Assembly (NCBI GenBank): GCA_964587175.1
Contig: CAZPKK010000031.1
Coordinates: 1-17,683 of the forward strand
Source: CALXVA01 sp964587175
GTDB taxonomy: Bacteria > Bacillota > Clostridia > TANB77 > CAG-508
DNA: 17,683 bases
Direction: 5' to 3'
This document shows, in pieces, positions 5,941 to 13,129 of the stretch. Numbering within the stretch: position 1 is the stretch's first letter; each line of letters begins with the position of its first letter. The notes under the pieces were generated by a model. The model saw only the letters and a program-made list of their open reading frames with translations. It did not search any database and was not told where the DNA came from. The translations under genes were made by a program, and so were the position numbers.

Positions 5941-7752
5941 TTAAACCTTTTCAAAATCTATACGTCTTGTTTGTTTATCTGCAGCAATTACACGTATATT
6001 AATTTTGTCACCTATATGATACATCGTTTTTGACTTTTCTCCTAGTAAAGTTTTCTTACCTTCGTCATATACAAAATACTCATCACCTAATTTATCAAAC
6101 CTTATCATACCTTCCACTGTATTTTCTAATTCCACAAATACACCAAAAGAAGTAATACTCGAAATAATACCAGCATATTCTTCTCCAATATGACTTTCCA
6201 TGTATTCTGCCATTTTTATATCTATACTTTCTCTTTCAACATTTTTTGCAACCTTTTCTCTTTCTGAAGAAGTCTCAGCATATTTTGTGGCCTGCATACT
6301 ATATTTTTTAATTTCTTCATCAGATAAATTATATCCTTGTTTCAAATATTTTGATATAATCCTATGAATAAATAAATCTGGATATCTCCTAATTGGTGAT
6401 GTAAAATGACAATAATATTTACTTGCAATTCCGAAATGTCCTTTATTTTCACTCTCATATCTTGCTACTTTAAGTGTTCTTAAAATAAGATTTGATACAA
6501 CCATTTCTTCTGGTTTGCCTTTTATCTTTTTTAGCACTTCAGCAAATGCTGTAGGATGTACATCTTCTTTATTGCATTTTACTCTATATCCTAAATTAAA
6601 TAGAAATTTATTAAGTTCTGTAACTTTTTCCATGTCCGGTACTTCATGTACTCTGTATATAAATGGTGCCTCAAGCCAATAAAATTTTTCTGCAACAGTT
6701 TCATTAGCAGTTAGCATAAATTGTTCTATTATTTCATTAGCAAAAGTAATCTTATATTTCTTTATATCAATTGCAATTCCTTTTGCATCTAATACAACTT
6801 TTGTTTCTGGAATGTCTAAATCTAAACTACCATCTTTTGCCCTTCTATTCTTTAAGATATGGGCTAACTCCTCCATTAGTTTAAAATGCTCTATATATTT
6901 AGAATATCTTTCAATAACTTTTTTGTCTGAATTATCTAGTATTTTTTGCACATTAGTATATGTCATTCTTTCTGTTACATTAATTACACTCTTAAATAAA
7001 TCTGATGAGACAACTTGTCCCTTTTTATTAATTTCCATTATGCAAGATATTGCAAATCTATCTTCTTTTGCATTCAAACTACATATCCCATTTGATAGCT
7101 CTACTGGAAGCATTGGTATAACTCTATCTAACATATATACACTTGTTCCTCTTATAATAGCTTCTTTATCAAGGAAAGAATCTTCTTTTACATAGTGACT
7201 AACATCTGCAATATGTACACCTAAATAATAATTTCCATTATTATTTCTTTTTACATTTACTGCATCATCCAAATCCTTAGCATCTTCTCCATCAATAGTA
7301 AAAATTTCTTCATTACGCAAATCTCTTCTATATCTCATATCTGTCTCTTTTAGCTCTTTGTTTATTGCTCTTGCTTCTTTTAGCACAGGTTCAGGAAATT
7401 CATAAGGCAAGTCATATTCTTTTATTAATGACATCATATCTACTCCAGCTTGATCCATATAACCTATTATTTCTATTATCTTTCCTTCTGCGCTCTTATT
7501 TTCTTTTGGAAGTTTAGTAATTTGAACAACCACTTTTTGATTATTTTTAGCTTTCATTGCACCTTTCTTGGGTATGTAAATGTCTGTCCCAATCCTTTTA
7601 TCATCAGGAATAACAAAACCAAAATTTCTACTTTTTTGATATATTCCAACTATTTTATTATTATTTATTTCAAATTTCTTGTTATTATCTCCTTTTGACT
7701 TTAATTCTTCCCTTCCATTATTTTTCAACCTCTTTTTTTCCTTTTGGCTCAA
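5941..7752 (-). CDS. rnr: Ribonuclease R, short form lacking the N-terminal helix-turn-helix and first cold-shock domain
   Basis: RNase R is a processive 3'-to-5' exoribonuclease that degrades structured RNA. A lysine-rich N-terminus (1-30) is followed by one cold-shock domain (about 33-97; GFVIPDD and DIYIP). The RNB catalytic domain follows, with the metal-binding signature IDGEDAKDLDDA (153-164) and HFTSPIRRYPD, and then a C-terminal S1 domain (EYAGIISSITSFGVFVELEN). The single cold-shock domain leads straight into the linker that normally follows the second one, so the winged helix and first cold-shock domain are absent. At 603 residues it is well below the roughly 700-800 usual for the family. 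The start is TTG at 7752 with AGGAGG seven bases upstream. A terminator lies just beyond, so an upstream extension is unlikely. It is not followed by smpB. Confidence 0.93.
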   Translation of the reverse strand: MSQKEKKRLKNNGREELKSKGDNNKKFEINNNKIVGIYQKSRNFGFVIPDDKRIGTDIYIPKKGAMKAKNNQKVVVQITKLPKENKSAEGKIIEIIGYMDQAGVDMMSLIKEYDLPYEFPEPVLKEARAINKELKETDMRYRRDLRNEEIFTIDGEDAKDLDDAVNVKRNNNGNYYLGVHIADVSHYVKEDSFLDKEAIIRGTSVYMLDRVIPMLPVELSNGICSLNAKEDRFAISCIMEINKKGQVVSSDLFKSVINVTERMTYTNVQKILDNSDKKVIERYSKYIEHFKLMEELAHILKNRRAKDGSLDLDIPETKVVLDAKGIAIDIKKYKITFANEIIEQFMLTANETVAEKFYWLEAPFIYRVHEVPDMEKVTELNKFLFNLGYRVKCNKEDVHPTAFAEVLKKIKGKPEEMVVSNLILRTLKVARYESENKGHFGIASKYYCHFTSPIRRYPDLFIHRIISKYLKQGYNLSDEEIKKYSMQATKYAETSSEREKVAKNVERESIDIKMAEYMESHIGEEYAGIISSITSFGVFVELENTVEGMIRFDKLGDEYFVYDEGKKTLLGEKSKTMYHIGDKINIRVIAADKQTRRIDFEKV

Positions 7753-7832
7753 ACTTTTTCCTCCTTTCTTGAAATTTCTGTTATATATAGGTGTTTTGTC
7801 TAATGTTTATAATGTATTGTCTAATTTCACAT

Positions 7833-7866
7833 TAAAAAAACTAAAAGACAGGTTTTCATACCTGTC
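7833..7866 (-). terminator. Intrinsic terminator between secG and rnr
   Basis: On the minus strand GACAGGT (7860-7866) pairs with ACCTGTC (7847-7853) across a six-base loop, followed by TTTTAGTTTTTTT. This is a textbook intrinsic terminator for the transcript coming from secG. It implies that rnr has its own promoter in 7760-7830, where I could not identify a convincing one. Confidence 0.8.
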
Positions 7867-7934
7867 CCCATACTTGTATTTTTTTGTTTAATTTGCTATG
7901 CATCTATCATCTAAAATACTAAATATGCAAAACT

Positions 7935-7958
7935 GGTGACAGATTAGAGTCTGCCACC
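7935..7958 (-). terminator. Hairpin just downstream of secG
   Basis: Arms GGTGACAGA (7935-7943) and TCTGCCACC (7950-7958) pair with one A/C mismatch around a 6-base loop, 18 bases after the secG stop. Only a short T-tract (AGTTTT) follows on the minus strand, so this is probably a weaker first terminator or a 3' end stabiliser ahead of the stronger one at 7833-7866. Confidence 0.5.
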
Positions 7959-7976
7959 GATTTTAATCTCAAATAA

Positions 7977-8228
7977 TTACATTACATATAGTATTGAAAG
8001 AGCAATTGCAAGTATTACAAATAATACTCCTGAAATTATAGTTGCTCTCTTTATTTTTCCTTCTCTAGTTCTGCTTTTATTGTTCTCATAAAAATTATTT
8101 GCTGCTGCACCTGTGACAGTTTGTGAAGCTCCATTTGTATCTCTTGCTTGAATTGTTGCAAGTACTATTAATATAATACAAACTAAAATATATATACCTA
8201 AAACTATGTATCTTATTATATCTACCAT
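7977..8228 (-). CDS. secG: Preprotein translocase subunit SecG
   Basis: This is an 83-residue protein with two membrane helices (about 4-25 and 60-80) joined by a polar, Gly/Thr-rich loop (QARDTNGASQTVTGAAANNF), the layout and length of SecG, the small subunit of the SecYEG channel. I start it at the ATG at 8228, which follows GGAGG by five bases; a further upstream TTG would place the ribosome site inside the gene. In Bacillus secG also lies upstream of rnr, so the neighbourhood supports the call. A near-consensus promoter at 8289-8317 gives it its own transcript. Confidence 0.88.
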   Translation of the reverse strand: MVDIIRYIVLGIYILVCIILIVLATIQARDTNGASQTVTGAAANNFYENNKSRTREGKIKRATIISGVLFVILAIALSILYVM

Positions 8229-8288
8229 TTTTACCTCCAAATATGCTGAATCTTCTGTTTAATCATTTCTATTTTTATAATAATAAAT

Positions 8289-8317
8289 ATAATAGCATAT
8301 ATTCAAAATCTTTTCAA
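8289..8317 (-). promoter_or_regulatory. Sigma-A-type promoter of secG
   Basis: On the minus strand TTGAAA (8312-8317) and TATTAT (8289-8294) are separated by exactly 17 bases, about 60 bases upstream of the secG start. The promoter lies immediately after the large hairpin that ends the DUF308 gene, so the two genes are transcribed separately. Confidence 0.7.
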
Positions 8318-8339
8318 GTATTTTCCCCTAAAAACTTAA

Positions 8340-8411
8340 AAATTCCAAATCAGGGATAGGCGTATTTTAGGAAAAAAGTAGAGAAATACGCTTGTCCCTA
8401 ATTTGGAATTT
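8340..8411 (-). terminator. 28-base-pair hairpin terminator of the DUF308 gene
   Basis: Arms 8340-8367 and 8384-8411 pair almost without interruption (one mismatch and two G-T pairs) around a 16-base purine-rich loop. The outermost 11 pairs are AAATTCCAAAT / ATTTGGAATTT, and the inner part contains AGGGA / TCCCT and CGTATTT / AAATACG. The arm overlaps the stop codon of the DUF308 gene (8410-8412). On the minus strand the stem is followed by TTTTTAAGTTTTT, consistent with termination. Confidence 0.75.
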
Positions 8412-8946
8412 ATAAAACATTTTTCATGTTTTTCATAAATATAAAGCTTTCAATCAAGTCCATTATTGAATAGATTAGAACTATTACTCCTAAAGTTACA
8501 ATTAATGCTCCAGGATAAAAAGTTACATACATTCCACCAATAATCATTAATATTGCCAAGATTAAGACTATTACCCATAATTTATCATTTACACCTTTAA
8601 ACCTAAAAGATAATGTAAATCTGGTAAAGCCACTATATATTATCCATATTCCTATCATAATCCTAAATATACTTTCTATTGTACTGCTATATACCATTGT
8701 TACCAGTCCTATTACTATTGCAATTAATCCCCAAGCTATGTCATTTGTAAAAAATGTAGAATTACCTTTTGATATGAAATAGTTAACTAATTTTACAATT
8801 CCCACAACAATGAAAAATATTCCGAGTATTGTAGATATAAATCTCATTGTTGTATCTGGATAAAATATCATGATTAATCCTATTATTGCAAATATAATTG
8901 ATGTTATTACAGATGTCCAACCCGCTTTTTTTAGAAATTTCTCCAT
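8410..8946 (-). CDS. HdeD-like DUF308 integral membrane protein
   Basis: This is a 178-residue protein with six hydrophobic helices and very short loops, arranged as pairs with repeated glycine-rich cores (FAIIGLIMIFYPDTTM, ILGIFFIVVGIVKLV, GLIAIVIGLVTMVYS, IMIGIWIIYSGFTR, IGGMYVTFYPGAL, LGVIVLIYSIMDL). This alternation, with YP at helix ends, is typical of the DUF308/HdeD family. HdeD is linked to acid stress in Escherichia coli; the role of clostridial members is unknown. GGAAAGGA lies about 11 bases before the ATG. The gene is bounded by hairpins on both sides, so it is probably monocistronic. Confidence 0.82.
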   Translation of the reverse strand: MEKFLKKAGWTSVITSIIFAIIGLIMIFYPDTTMRFISTILGIFFIVVGIVKLVNYFISKGNSTFFTNDIAWGLIAIVIGLVTMVYSSTIESIFRIMIGIWIIYSGFTRFTLSFRFKGVNDKLWVIVLILAILMIIGGMYVTFYPGALIVTLGVIVLIYSIMDLIESFIFMKNMKNVL

Positions 8947-8991
8947 TTCAATTTCATTCCTTTCCTTTCTATAAATATTCTTATTAATAAT

Positions 8992-9049
8992 AAAGAATTA
9001 TTACAAAGAATCTCATGTCTTTTCCCAAGAATCTTTATAATAATTCTTT
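8992..9049 (-). terminator. Inverted repeat downstream of clpX
   Basis: Two 22-base arms (8992-9013 and 9028-9049) pair with two mismatches (AAAGAATTATTA.AAAGA.TCT) around a 14-base loop, starting 11 bases after the clpX stop. The arm ends in a T-rich stretch (TTCTTTATTATTAATAAG) on the minus strand. It is probably the clpX terminator; its AT-rich stem makes it weaker than the others here. Confidence 0.6.
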
Positions 9050-9060
9050 GTATTTATATT

Positions 9061-10380
9061 TTATGCCGTAGTAACGTTTTTCTTTGTTGTTACTCTTTTA
9101 GTAGCATTAGTCTTTTTTGGCACTTCCCTATTATTATTTATTATTATTTTAGGTGCTTCACCATTAGCTACTGTTTCTTTTGTTATAATACATTTCTCTA
9201 TCTTTGGATTTGATGGAATCTCAAACATTATATCTCTCATAATCTCTTCTATGATAGAGCGTAACCCTCTAGCACCAGTTTTTCTTTCAATAGCCTTATC
9301 TACTATTAACCCTAATGCTTCTGGTTCAAACTCAAGTTCAACATTATCCATTTTGAATAATTTTTTGTATTGTTTAACTAAAGCATTTTTAGGTTTTGTT
9401 ACTATATCAATTAATGCGTCTCTATCTAGTTCTTGCAAAGTAGCTATTATTGGTAAACGTCCCACAAATTCAGGAATTAAACCAAATTTTAATAAATCCT
9501 GTGGCAATAATTGTTCAAATACCTTATATTTATCTATATCTTTGTTGCTATCTATTACAGCTCCAAAGCCCATAGATTTTTTACCAATTCTATCTTTTAC
9601 TATTTTTTCTAAGCCTTCAAAAGCTCCGCCACATATAAATAGTATATTTGATGTATCTACTTGGATAAACTCTTGATGAGGATGTTTCCTTCCCCCTTGT
9701 GGAGGTACTGATGCTATAGTTCCTTCTACTATTTTTAGTAATGCTTGCTGCACACCTTCCCCACTTACATCTCTAGTAATAGATGGATTCTCTGATTTCC
9801 TTGAAATCTTATCTATTTCATCTATATATATAATTCCTCTTTCCGCTTTTTCTACATCATAATCTGCAGCTTGTATTAGTTTTAATAATATATTTTCCAC
9901 ATCTTCTCCTACATATCCAGCCTCTGTAAGAGTTGTGGCATCAGCTATAGCAAATGGTACTTTTAATATTTTAGCAAGTGTCTGTGCTAAAAGTGTTTTT
10001 CCACATCCAGTAGGTCCTAAAAGTAAAACATTGCTTTTTTGAAGTTCAACATCATCTTTATCTTTTTTCTCATCTTTATTATTAATACGTTTATAATGAT
10101 TATATACAGCAACTGCTAAAGTTTTTTTAGCTTCTTCTTGACCTATTACATAAGTATCTAAAATTTCTTTTATTTCTGCAGGGCTTGGAAGTTCCTCTTT
10201 ATCTTCTAAAGTATATGTCATCTCTGTATCTTCATATAAATCATCTTCTACAATACTAGAGCATACTTTTACACATTCACTACAAATATATACTCCTGGT
10301 CCTGCAATTATTCTTTCAACTTCATCTTGTGACTTTCCACAAAATGAACATCTCACATTTTTTTGTTTACTATTAGCCAT
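9061..10380 (-). CDS. clpX: ATP-dependent Clp protease ATP-binding subunit ClpX
   Basis: ClpX is a AAA+ unfoldase that recognises substrates and threads them into the ClpP chamber. All family landmarks are visible in 439 residues: an N-terminal zinc-binding domain with C11, C14, C33 and C36; Walker A GPTGCGKT (122-129); pore loop GYVG (155-158); Walker B IIYIDE (183-188); the RKH-type loop in PQGGRKHPHQ; and sensor 2 in TGARGLRS. The ClpP-contacting tripeptide, usually IGF, appears as MGF (KKSMGFGA). The C-terminus is a basic Thr/Lys/Asn-rich tail. AAAGGA precedes the ATG by eight bases. The gene follows clpP in the common tig-clpP-clpX order but is separated from it by 247 structured bases. 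Confidence 0.97.
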   Translation of the reverse strand: MANSKQKNVRCSFCGKSQDEVERIIAGPGVYICSECVKVCSSIVEDDLYEDTEMTYTLEDKEELPSPAEIKEILDTYVIGQEEAKKTLAVAVYNHYKRINNKDEKKDKDDVELQKSNVLLLGPTGCGKTLLAQTLAKILKVPFAIADATTLTEAGYVGEDVENILLKLIQAADYDVEKAERGIIYIDEIDKISRKSENPSITRDVSGEGVQQALLKIVEGTIASVPPQGGRKHPHQEFIQVDTSNILFICGGAFEGLEKIVKDRIGKKSMGFGAVIDSNKDIDKYKVFEQLLPQDLLKFGLIPEFVGRLPIIATLQELDRDALIDIVTKPKNALVKQYKKLFKMDNVELEFEPEALGLIVDKAIERKTGARGLRSIIEEIMRDIMFEIPSNPKIEKCIITKETVANGEAPKIIINNNREVPKKTNATKRVTTKKNVTTA

Positions 10381-10430
10381 TATTATTTCCTTTCTATTAA
10401 AAACTTTTTATCTTTTTGTTTTTCCTATTT

Positions 10431-10458
10431 TTTATAAAAATCTTTTTATAAATCACAA
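10431..10458 (-). promoter_or_regulatory. Possible promoter of clpX
   Basis: On the minus strand TTGTGA (10453-10458) and TATAAA (10431-10436) are 16 bases apart, about 50 bases upstream of the clpX start and right after the structured spacer. The -35 box is poor and the area is AT-rich, so a chance match is possible. Confidence 0.35.
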
Positions 10459-10605
10459 TTCTTCCAGAAACGAAGCAAACATGGTATATTGCTACTTCAT
10501 TTCTATGATTTTTTAAAGAATTGCGTTTTAGCTAGGCGAACTAGCTAAAAATCCGCAGGCGTGCTTTTTGCACGTCGAGGAATTTTTATGCGCCGTTCAA
10601 CAACG
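10456..10605. other. Highly structured clpP-clpX spacer with four hairpins
   Basis: The 247-base gap between clpP and clpX holds consecutive stem-loops. The first is a nested stem with outer CAATTCTT (10456-10463) and AAGAATTG (10516-10523) and inner arms 10466-10478 and 10489-10504. The second is a perfect 10-pair hairpin TTTTAGCTAG / CTAGCTAAAA (10526-10535 and 10541-10550, 5-base loop). The third is a GC-rich hairpin with CGTGC / GCACG (10560-10564 and 10570-10574) extended by A- and T-runs (10547-10554 and 10579-10587). The fourth is a small CGTT / AACG hairpin (10594-10605). The patch 10550-10606 is clearly richer in GC than its surroundings. The structures probably include the clpP terminator, but the number and order exceed what that needs. 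Confidence 0.6.
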
Positions 10606-10627
10606 CTAAAACCAATTATCTAAAAAA

Positions 10628-11230
10628 TCACTTTCTTTTGTCCATAATACCATCTATTAACCCATACTCCAATGCCTCTTCTGCTGTCATCCAATGATCT
10701 CTTTCTGTATCTCTTTCTATTGTTTCTATACTTTGACCTGTTTTGTCACTTAATAATTTATTCAATTTTTCTCTTGTCTTAATCATGTGGTCTGCATGTA
10801 TTTTTATTTCTGTTGTTTGTCCAGCAATTCCACTACCACCAATTAGTGGTTGGTGAATTAATATTTCTGCATTAGGTGTTGCAAATCGTTTTCCTTTTTC
10901 TCCATTTGCAAGTAACACTGCTCCAAAGCTTGCAGCTAATCCAACACAGATTGTAGAAACCGGACATTTAATATAGTTCATTGTGTCTACTATTCCCATT
11001 CCATCTGTTATTGAGCCTCCGGGACTATTTATATATAAACTGATTTCTCTATCAGGGTCTTCTGACTCTAAGAATAACAATTGTGCTATTACTAGACTTG
11101 CTGTTGTACTATTGACATCTTCTCCTAAAAATATAATTCTATCTTTCAGTAATCTAGAGAAAATATCATATGATCTCTCTCCTCTTGAAGTTTGTTCTAT
11201 AACATATGGAACTAAACTATTTTTTTCCAT
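10628..11230 (-). CDS. clpP: ATP-dependent Clp protease proteolytic subunit ClpP
   Basis: ClpP is a self-compartmentalised serine protease that forms a double seven-membered ring and works with ClpX. The 200-residue protein shows the catalytic serine S101 in GLAASFGA, H126 in LIHQP, and by alignment D178 in TERDHW, plus the oxyanion-region motif INSPGGS (67-73). Compared with the standard protein, the segment after HQP (LIGGSGIAGQTTEI) is three residues longer, which shifts the aspartate; such longer loops probably mark a clostridial subgroup. AAAGGAGG lies eight bases before the ATG and a strong promoter is at 11275-11304. No tandem GGTCAAA heptads of a CtsR operator are visible upstream. 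Confidence 0.97.
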   Translation of the reverse strand: MEKNSLVPYVIEQTSRGERSYDIFSRLLKDRIIFLGEDVNSTTASLVIAQLLFLESEDPDREISLYINSPGGSITDGMGIVDTMNYIKCPVSTICVGLAASFGAVLLANGEKGKRFATPNAEILIHQPLIGGSGIAGQTTEIKIHADHMIKTREKLNKLLSDKTGQSIETIERDTERDHWMTAEEALEYGLIDGIMDKRK

Positions 11231-11274
11231 AAAAATTCCTCCTTTAATTATATGTTTATCAAAATCACAATGCT

Positions 11275-11304
11275 ATTATATACATTTTAATTTTAAGTTG
11301 TCAA
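11275..11304 (-). promoter_or_regulatory. Consensus sigma-A promoter of clpP
   Basis: On the minus strand a perfect TTGACA (11299-11304) and a perfect TATAAT (11275-11280) are separated by 18 bases, about 45 bases upstream of the clpP start. It is the closest match to consensus in the window and makes clpP independent of tig. Confidence 0.82.
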
Positions 11305-11393
11305 TTTTTTTATATTTTTTGTTTAAAATTATGTATTTCTATTTTTATGTCTACAATATTCATCTAATTATATAGATTTTCTTTTATTTAGTC

Positions 11394-11455
11394 AAAAAAG
11401 TTAGTGGTAAGATATTTATTATATACAATAAATCTACTTTTCCCCCTAACTTTTT
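11394..11455 (-). terminator. Intrinsic terminator of tig
   Basis: On the minus strand AAAAAGTTAG (ending at 11446) pairs with CTAACTTTTTT (11394-11404), with an inner AT-rich stem (GATTTATT with AATAAATATC). The right arm runs straight into the T-run. It begins six bases after the tig stop and lies well upstream of the clpP promoter. Confidence 0.75.
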
Positions 11456-11461
11456 CATTTT

Positions 11462-12745
11462 TTATTTCTTTTTAGCATTTTTTACTATAAATTCAATTGC
11501 TTTCTCTGTCTTTACATTTTCTTCTACATATTCTTTTAGACTTTCATTTTCAAGGAGTTCCTCTTCTTTCCTTCCATATTGTGTTGCCATTTCTTTTATT
11601 TTATCTGTTACTTCCTCTGGTGTAGCCTCTATTTTCTCAGCTTTAACAATGGCTTCTAATACAAGTCTTGATTTTATAGATCTTTCTGCTTGTTCTTTAA
11701 AATCTTTTCTCATATCTTCTTCTGTTTTACCCATTATCTGAAGATATTGATTAAAATTCAATCCTTGATATGTTAGTCTATTTTCCATGTCTCTTATCAT
11801 ATTGTCTATTTCCATTTCTATCATTCCATTTGGAATATCTATTTTTGTATTATCGCAAACTGTTTTTATAGCTTCTTCCTCTGTTTCGTATTTTGCTTTT
11901 TCTGTGTTTTCTGTATCTAATTTCTCTTTTATACTATTCTTCAATTCGTTTAGTGTGTCAAACTCACTAACATCTTTAGCAAATTCATCATCCATTTTTG
12001 GCAATTCTTTTTTCTTTATTTCATGTAGTTTTACTTTAAATACTGCATCTTTTCCTGCCAAATCTTTAGAAAAATAATCATCTGGAAATTTTACTTTTAC
12101 ATCTTTTTCTTCATCAATCTCCATACCAATTATTTGATCTTCAAATCCAGGTATAAAAGTATTGCTTCCTATTTCTAGCTCGTGATTTTCAGCCTTTCCG
12201 CCTTCAAACTCCACTCCATCAATTGAGCCATTAAAGTCTATTACTGTGATGTCTCCTTTTTCTACTGGTCTATTCTCTATTGTAACAAGTCTTGCATTTC
12301 TTTCTGCCATATGACCTAATTCGTGCTCTACATCTTTGTCAGATGTAGTATACTCAATTTTCTTTATTTCTATACCTTTGTATTTTCCAAGTTCTACTTC
12401 TGGTTTTGTCTCAACTGTTGCAGTAAAAATTAGTTCTTTTCCTTTTTCCATTTGAACAATATCGATGTTAGGTTTGCTAACTGCTTCTACTTTATTTTCT
12501 TTTATTGCTTCATCATATATATCTGGTACTAGTTCATTAAAAGCATCTTCATAAAAAATAGCTGGACCATATTGTCTTTCAACTAATTGCATTGGTGCTT
12601 TTCCTTTTCTAAAACCAGGTATATTGAAGTATTTTGCAGTTTTTGTATATACCTTTTTCATTGCTTCTTCAAATTTCTCCGCTTCAATGTTAAATGTTAA
12701 TTTAACTTCATTTTTGTTTTCTGTGTTTTCCACTTTTACGTTCAT
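11462..12745 (-). CDS. tig: Trigger factor, ribosome-associated chaperone and peptidyl-prolyl isomerase
   Basis: Trigger factor binds at the ribosomal exit tunnel and helps new proteins fold. The N-terminal ribosome-binding domain carries the signature GFRKGKAP (44-51). The central FKBP-type isomerase domain follows (EKGDITVIDFNGSIDG, GSNTFIPGFEDQIIGM), and the rest is the long helical C-terminal chaperone domain, rich in Glu and Lys. The ATG at 12745 is chosen because AAAGGA lies eight bases upstream; starting further upstream would put the ribosome site inside the gene. The protein is then 427 residues, normal for the family. It is first in the order tig, clpP, clpX. Confidence 0.96.
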   Translation of the reverse strand: MNVKVENTENKNEVKLTFNIEAEKFEEAMKKVYTKTAKYFNIPGFRKGKAPMQLVERQYGPAIFYEDAFNELVPDIYDEAIKENKVEAVSKPNIDIVQMEKGKELIFTATVETKPEVELGKYKGIEIKKIEYTTSDKDVEHELGHMAERNARLVTIENRPVEKGDITVIDFNGSIDGVEFEGGKAENHELEIGSNTFIPGFEDQIIGMEIDEEKDVKVKFPDDYFSKDLAGKDAVFKVKLHEIKKKELPKMDDEFAKDVSEFDTLNELKNSIKEKLDTENTEKAKYETEEEAIKTVCDNTKIDIPNGMIEMEIDNMIRDMENRLTYQGLNFNQYLQIMGKTEEDMRKDFKEQAERSIKSRLVLEAIVKAEKIEATPEEVTDKIKEMATQYGRKEEELLENESLKEYVEENVKTEKAIEFIVKNAKKK

Positions 12746-12786
12746 ATTATTCATCCTTTCACGATATATTTCTAACACGCTTAATT

Positions 12787-12814
12787 ATTATATCACATTT
12801 TTTTAATTTTGCAA
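12787..12814 (-). promoter_or_regulatory. Sigma-A-type promoter of tig
   Basis: On the minus strand TTGCAA (12809-12814) and a perfect TATAAT (12787-12792) are 16 bases apart, about 40 bases upstream of the tig start. The spacing is one base short of ideal. Confidence 0.6.
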
Positions 12815-12873
12815 TAGTTTACATATTATTTTCTCTAAGATTTCACCTTTTATAGTAGTGTTTCTCCAATCTA

Positions 12874-13113
12874 CTATATTTCTTCCGGTGTTTCATTTGT
12901 ACCTATATCATCAACTTCATCTGAACCATTTAATTCAAATTTTTCATTAATTAGATTTTCCCAACGTTCAAACTGCTCATCTAATTGTCGGTTTGAGTCT
13001 AGTATCAATTCTATTGTTTGATTTACCCCTAAAACAAGTATTGCCGTTACAGCTACAATTAATAATATTATTCCTATGAACAATGGTATGTTTATTTTTA
13101 CTTCTTTATACAT
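12874..13113 (-). CDS. Small single-helix membrane protein of unknown function
   Basis: This is a 79-residue protein that I do not recognise. A short basic N-terminus (MYKEVKIN) is followed by one membrane helix (about residues 9-29, PLFIGIILLIVAVTAILVLG). Next comes an amphipathic, probably coiled region (QTIELILDSNRQLDEQFERW) and an acidic C-terminal tail (DEVDDIGTNETPEEI). AAGGAG lies eight bases before the ATG. It follows the phosphoesterase gene by 16 bases and is presumably the last gene of the tsaD operon. Its layout recalls small membrane adaptors, but no motif points to a function. Confidence 0.72.
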   Translation of the reverse strand: MYKEVKINIPLFIGIILLIVAVTAILVLGVNQTIELILDSNRQLDEQFERWENLINEKFELNGSDEVDDIGTNETPEEI

Positions 13114-13129
13114 AAGTATACTCCTTAAT

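Noticed and set aside
6812..7195. Plus-strand 127-residue open frame inside rnr
   Set aside because: It is the antisense shadow of a strongly conserved RNase R frame.
11231..11393. CtsR operator upstream of clpP
   Set aside because: No tandem GGTCAAA-type heptads are present; only an isolated TTGACT occurs.
12852..12877. ATAGTAG / CTACTAT hairpin as terminator of the 79-residue gene
   Set aside because: The seven-pair AT-rich stem overlaps the stop codon and has no T-run after it on the minus strand.
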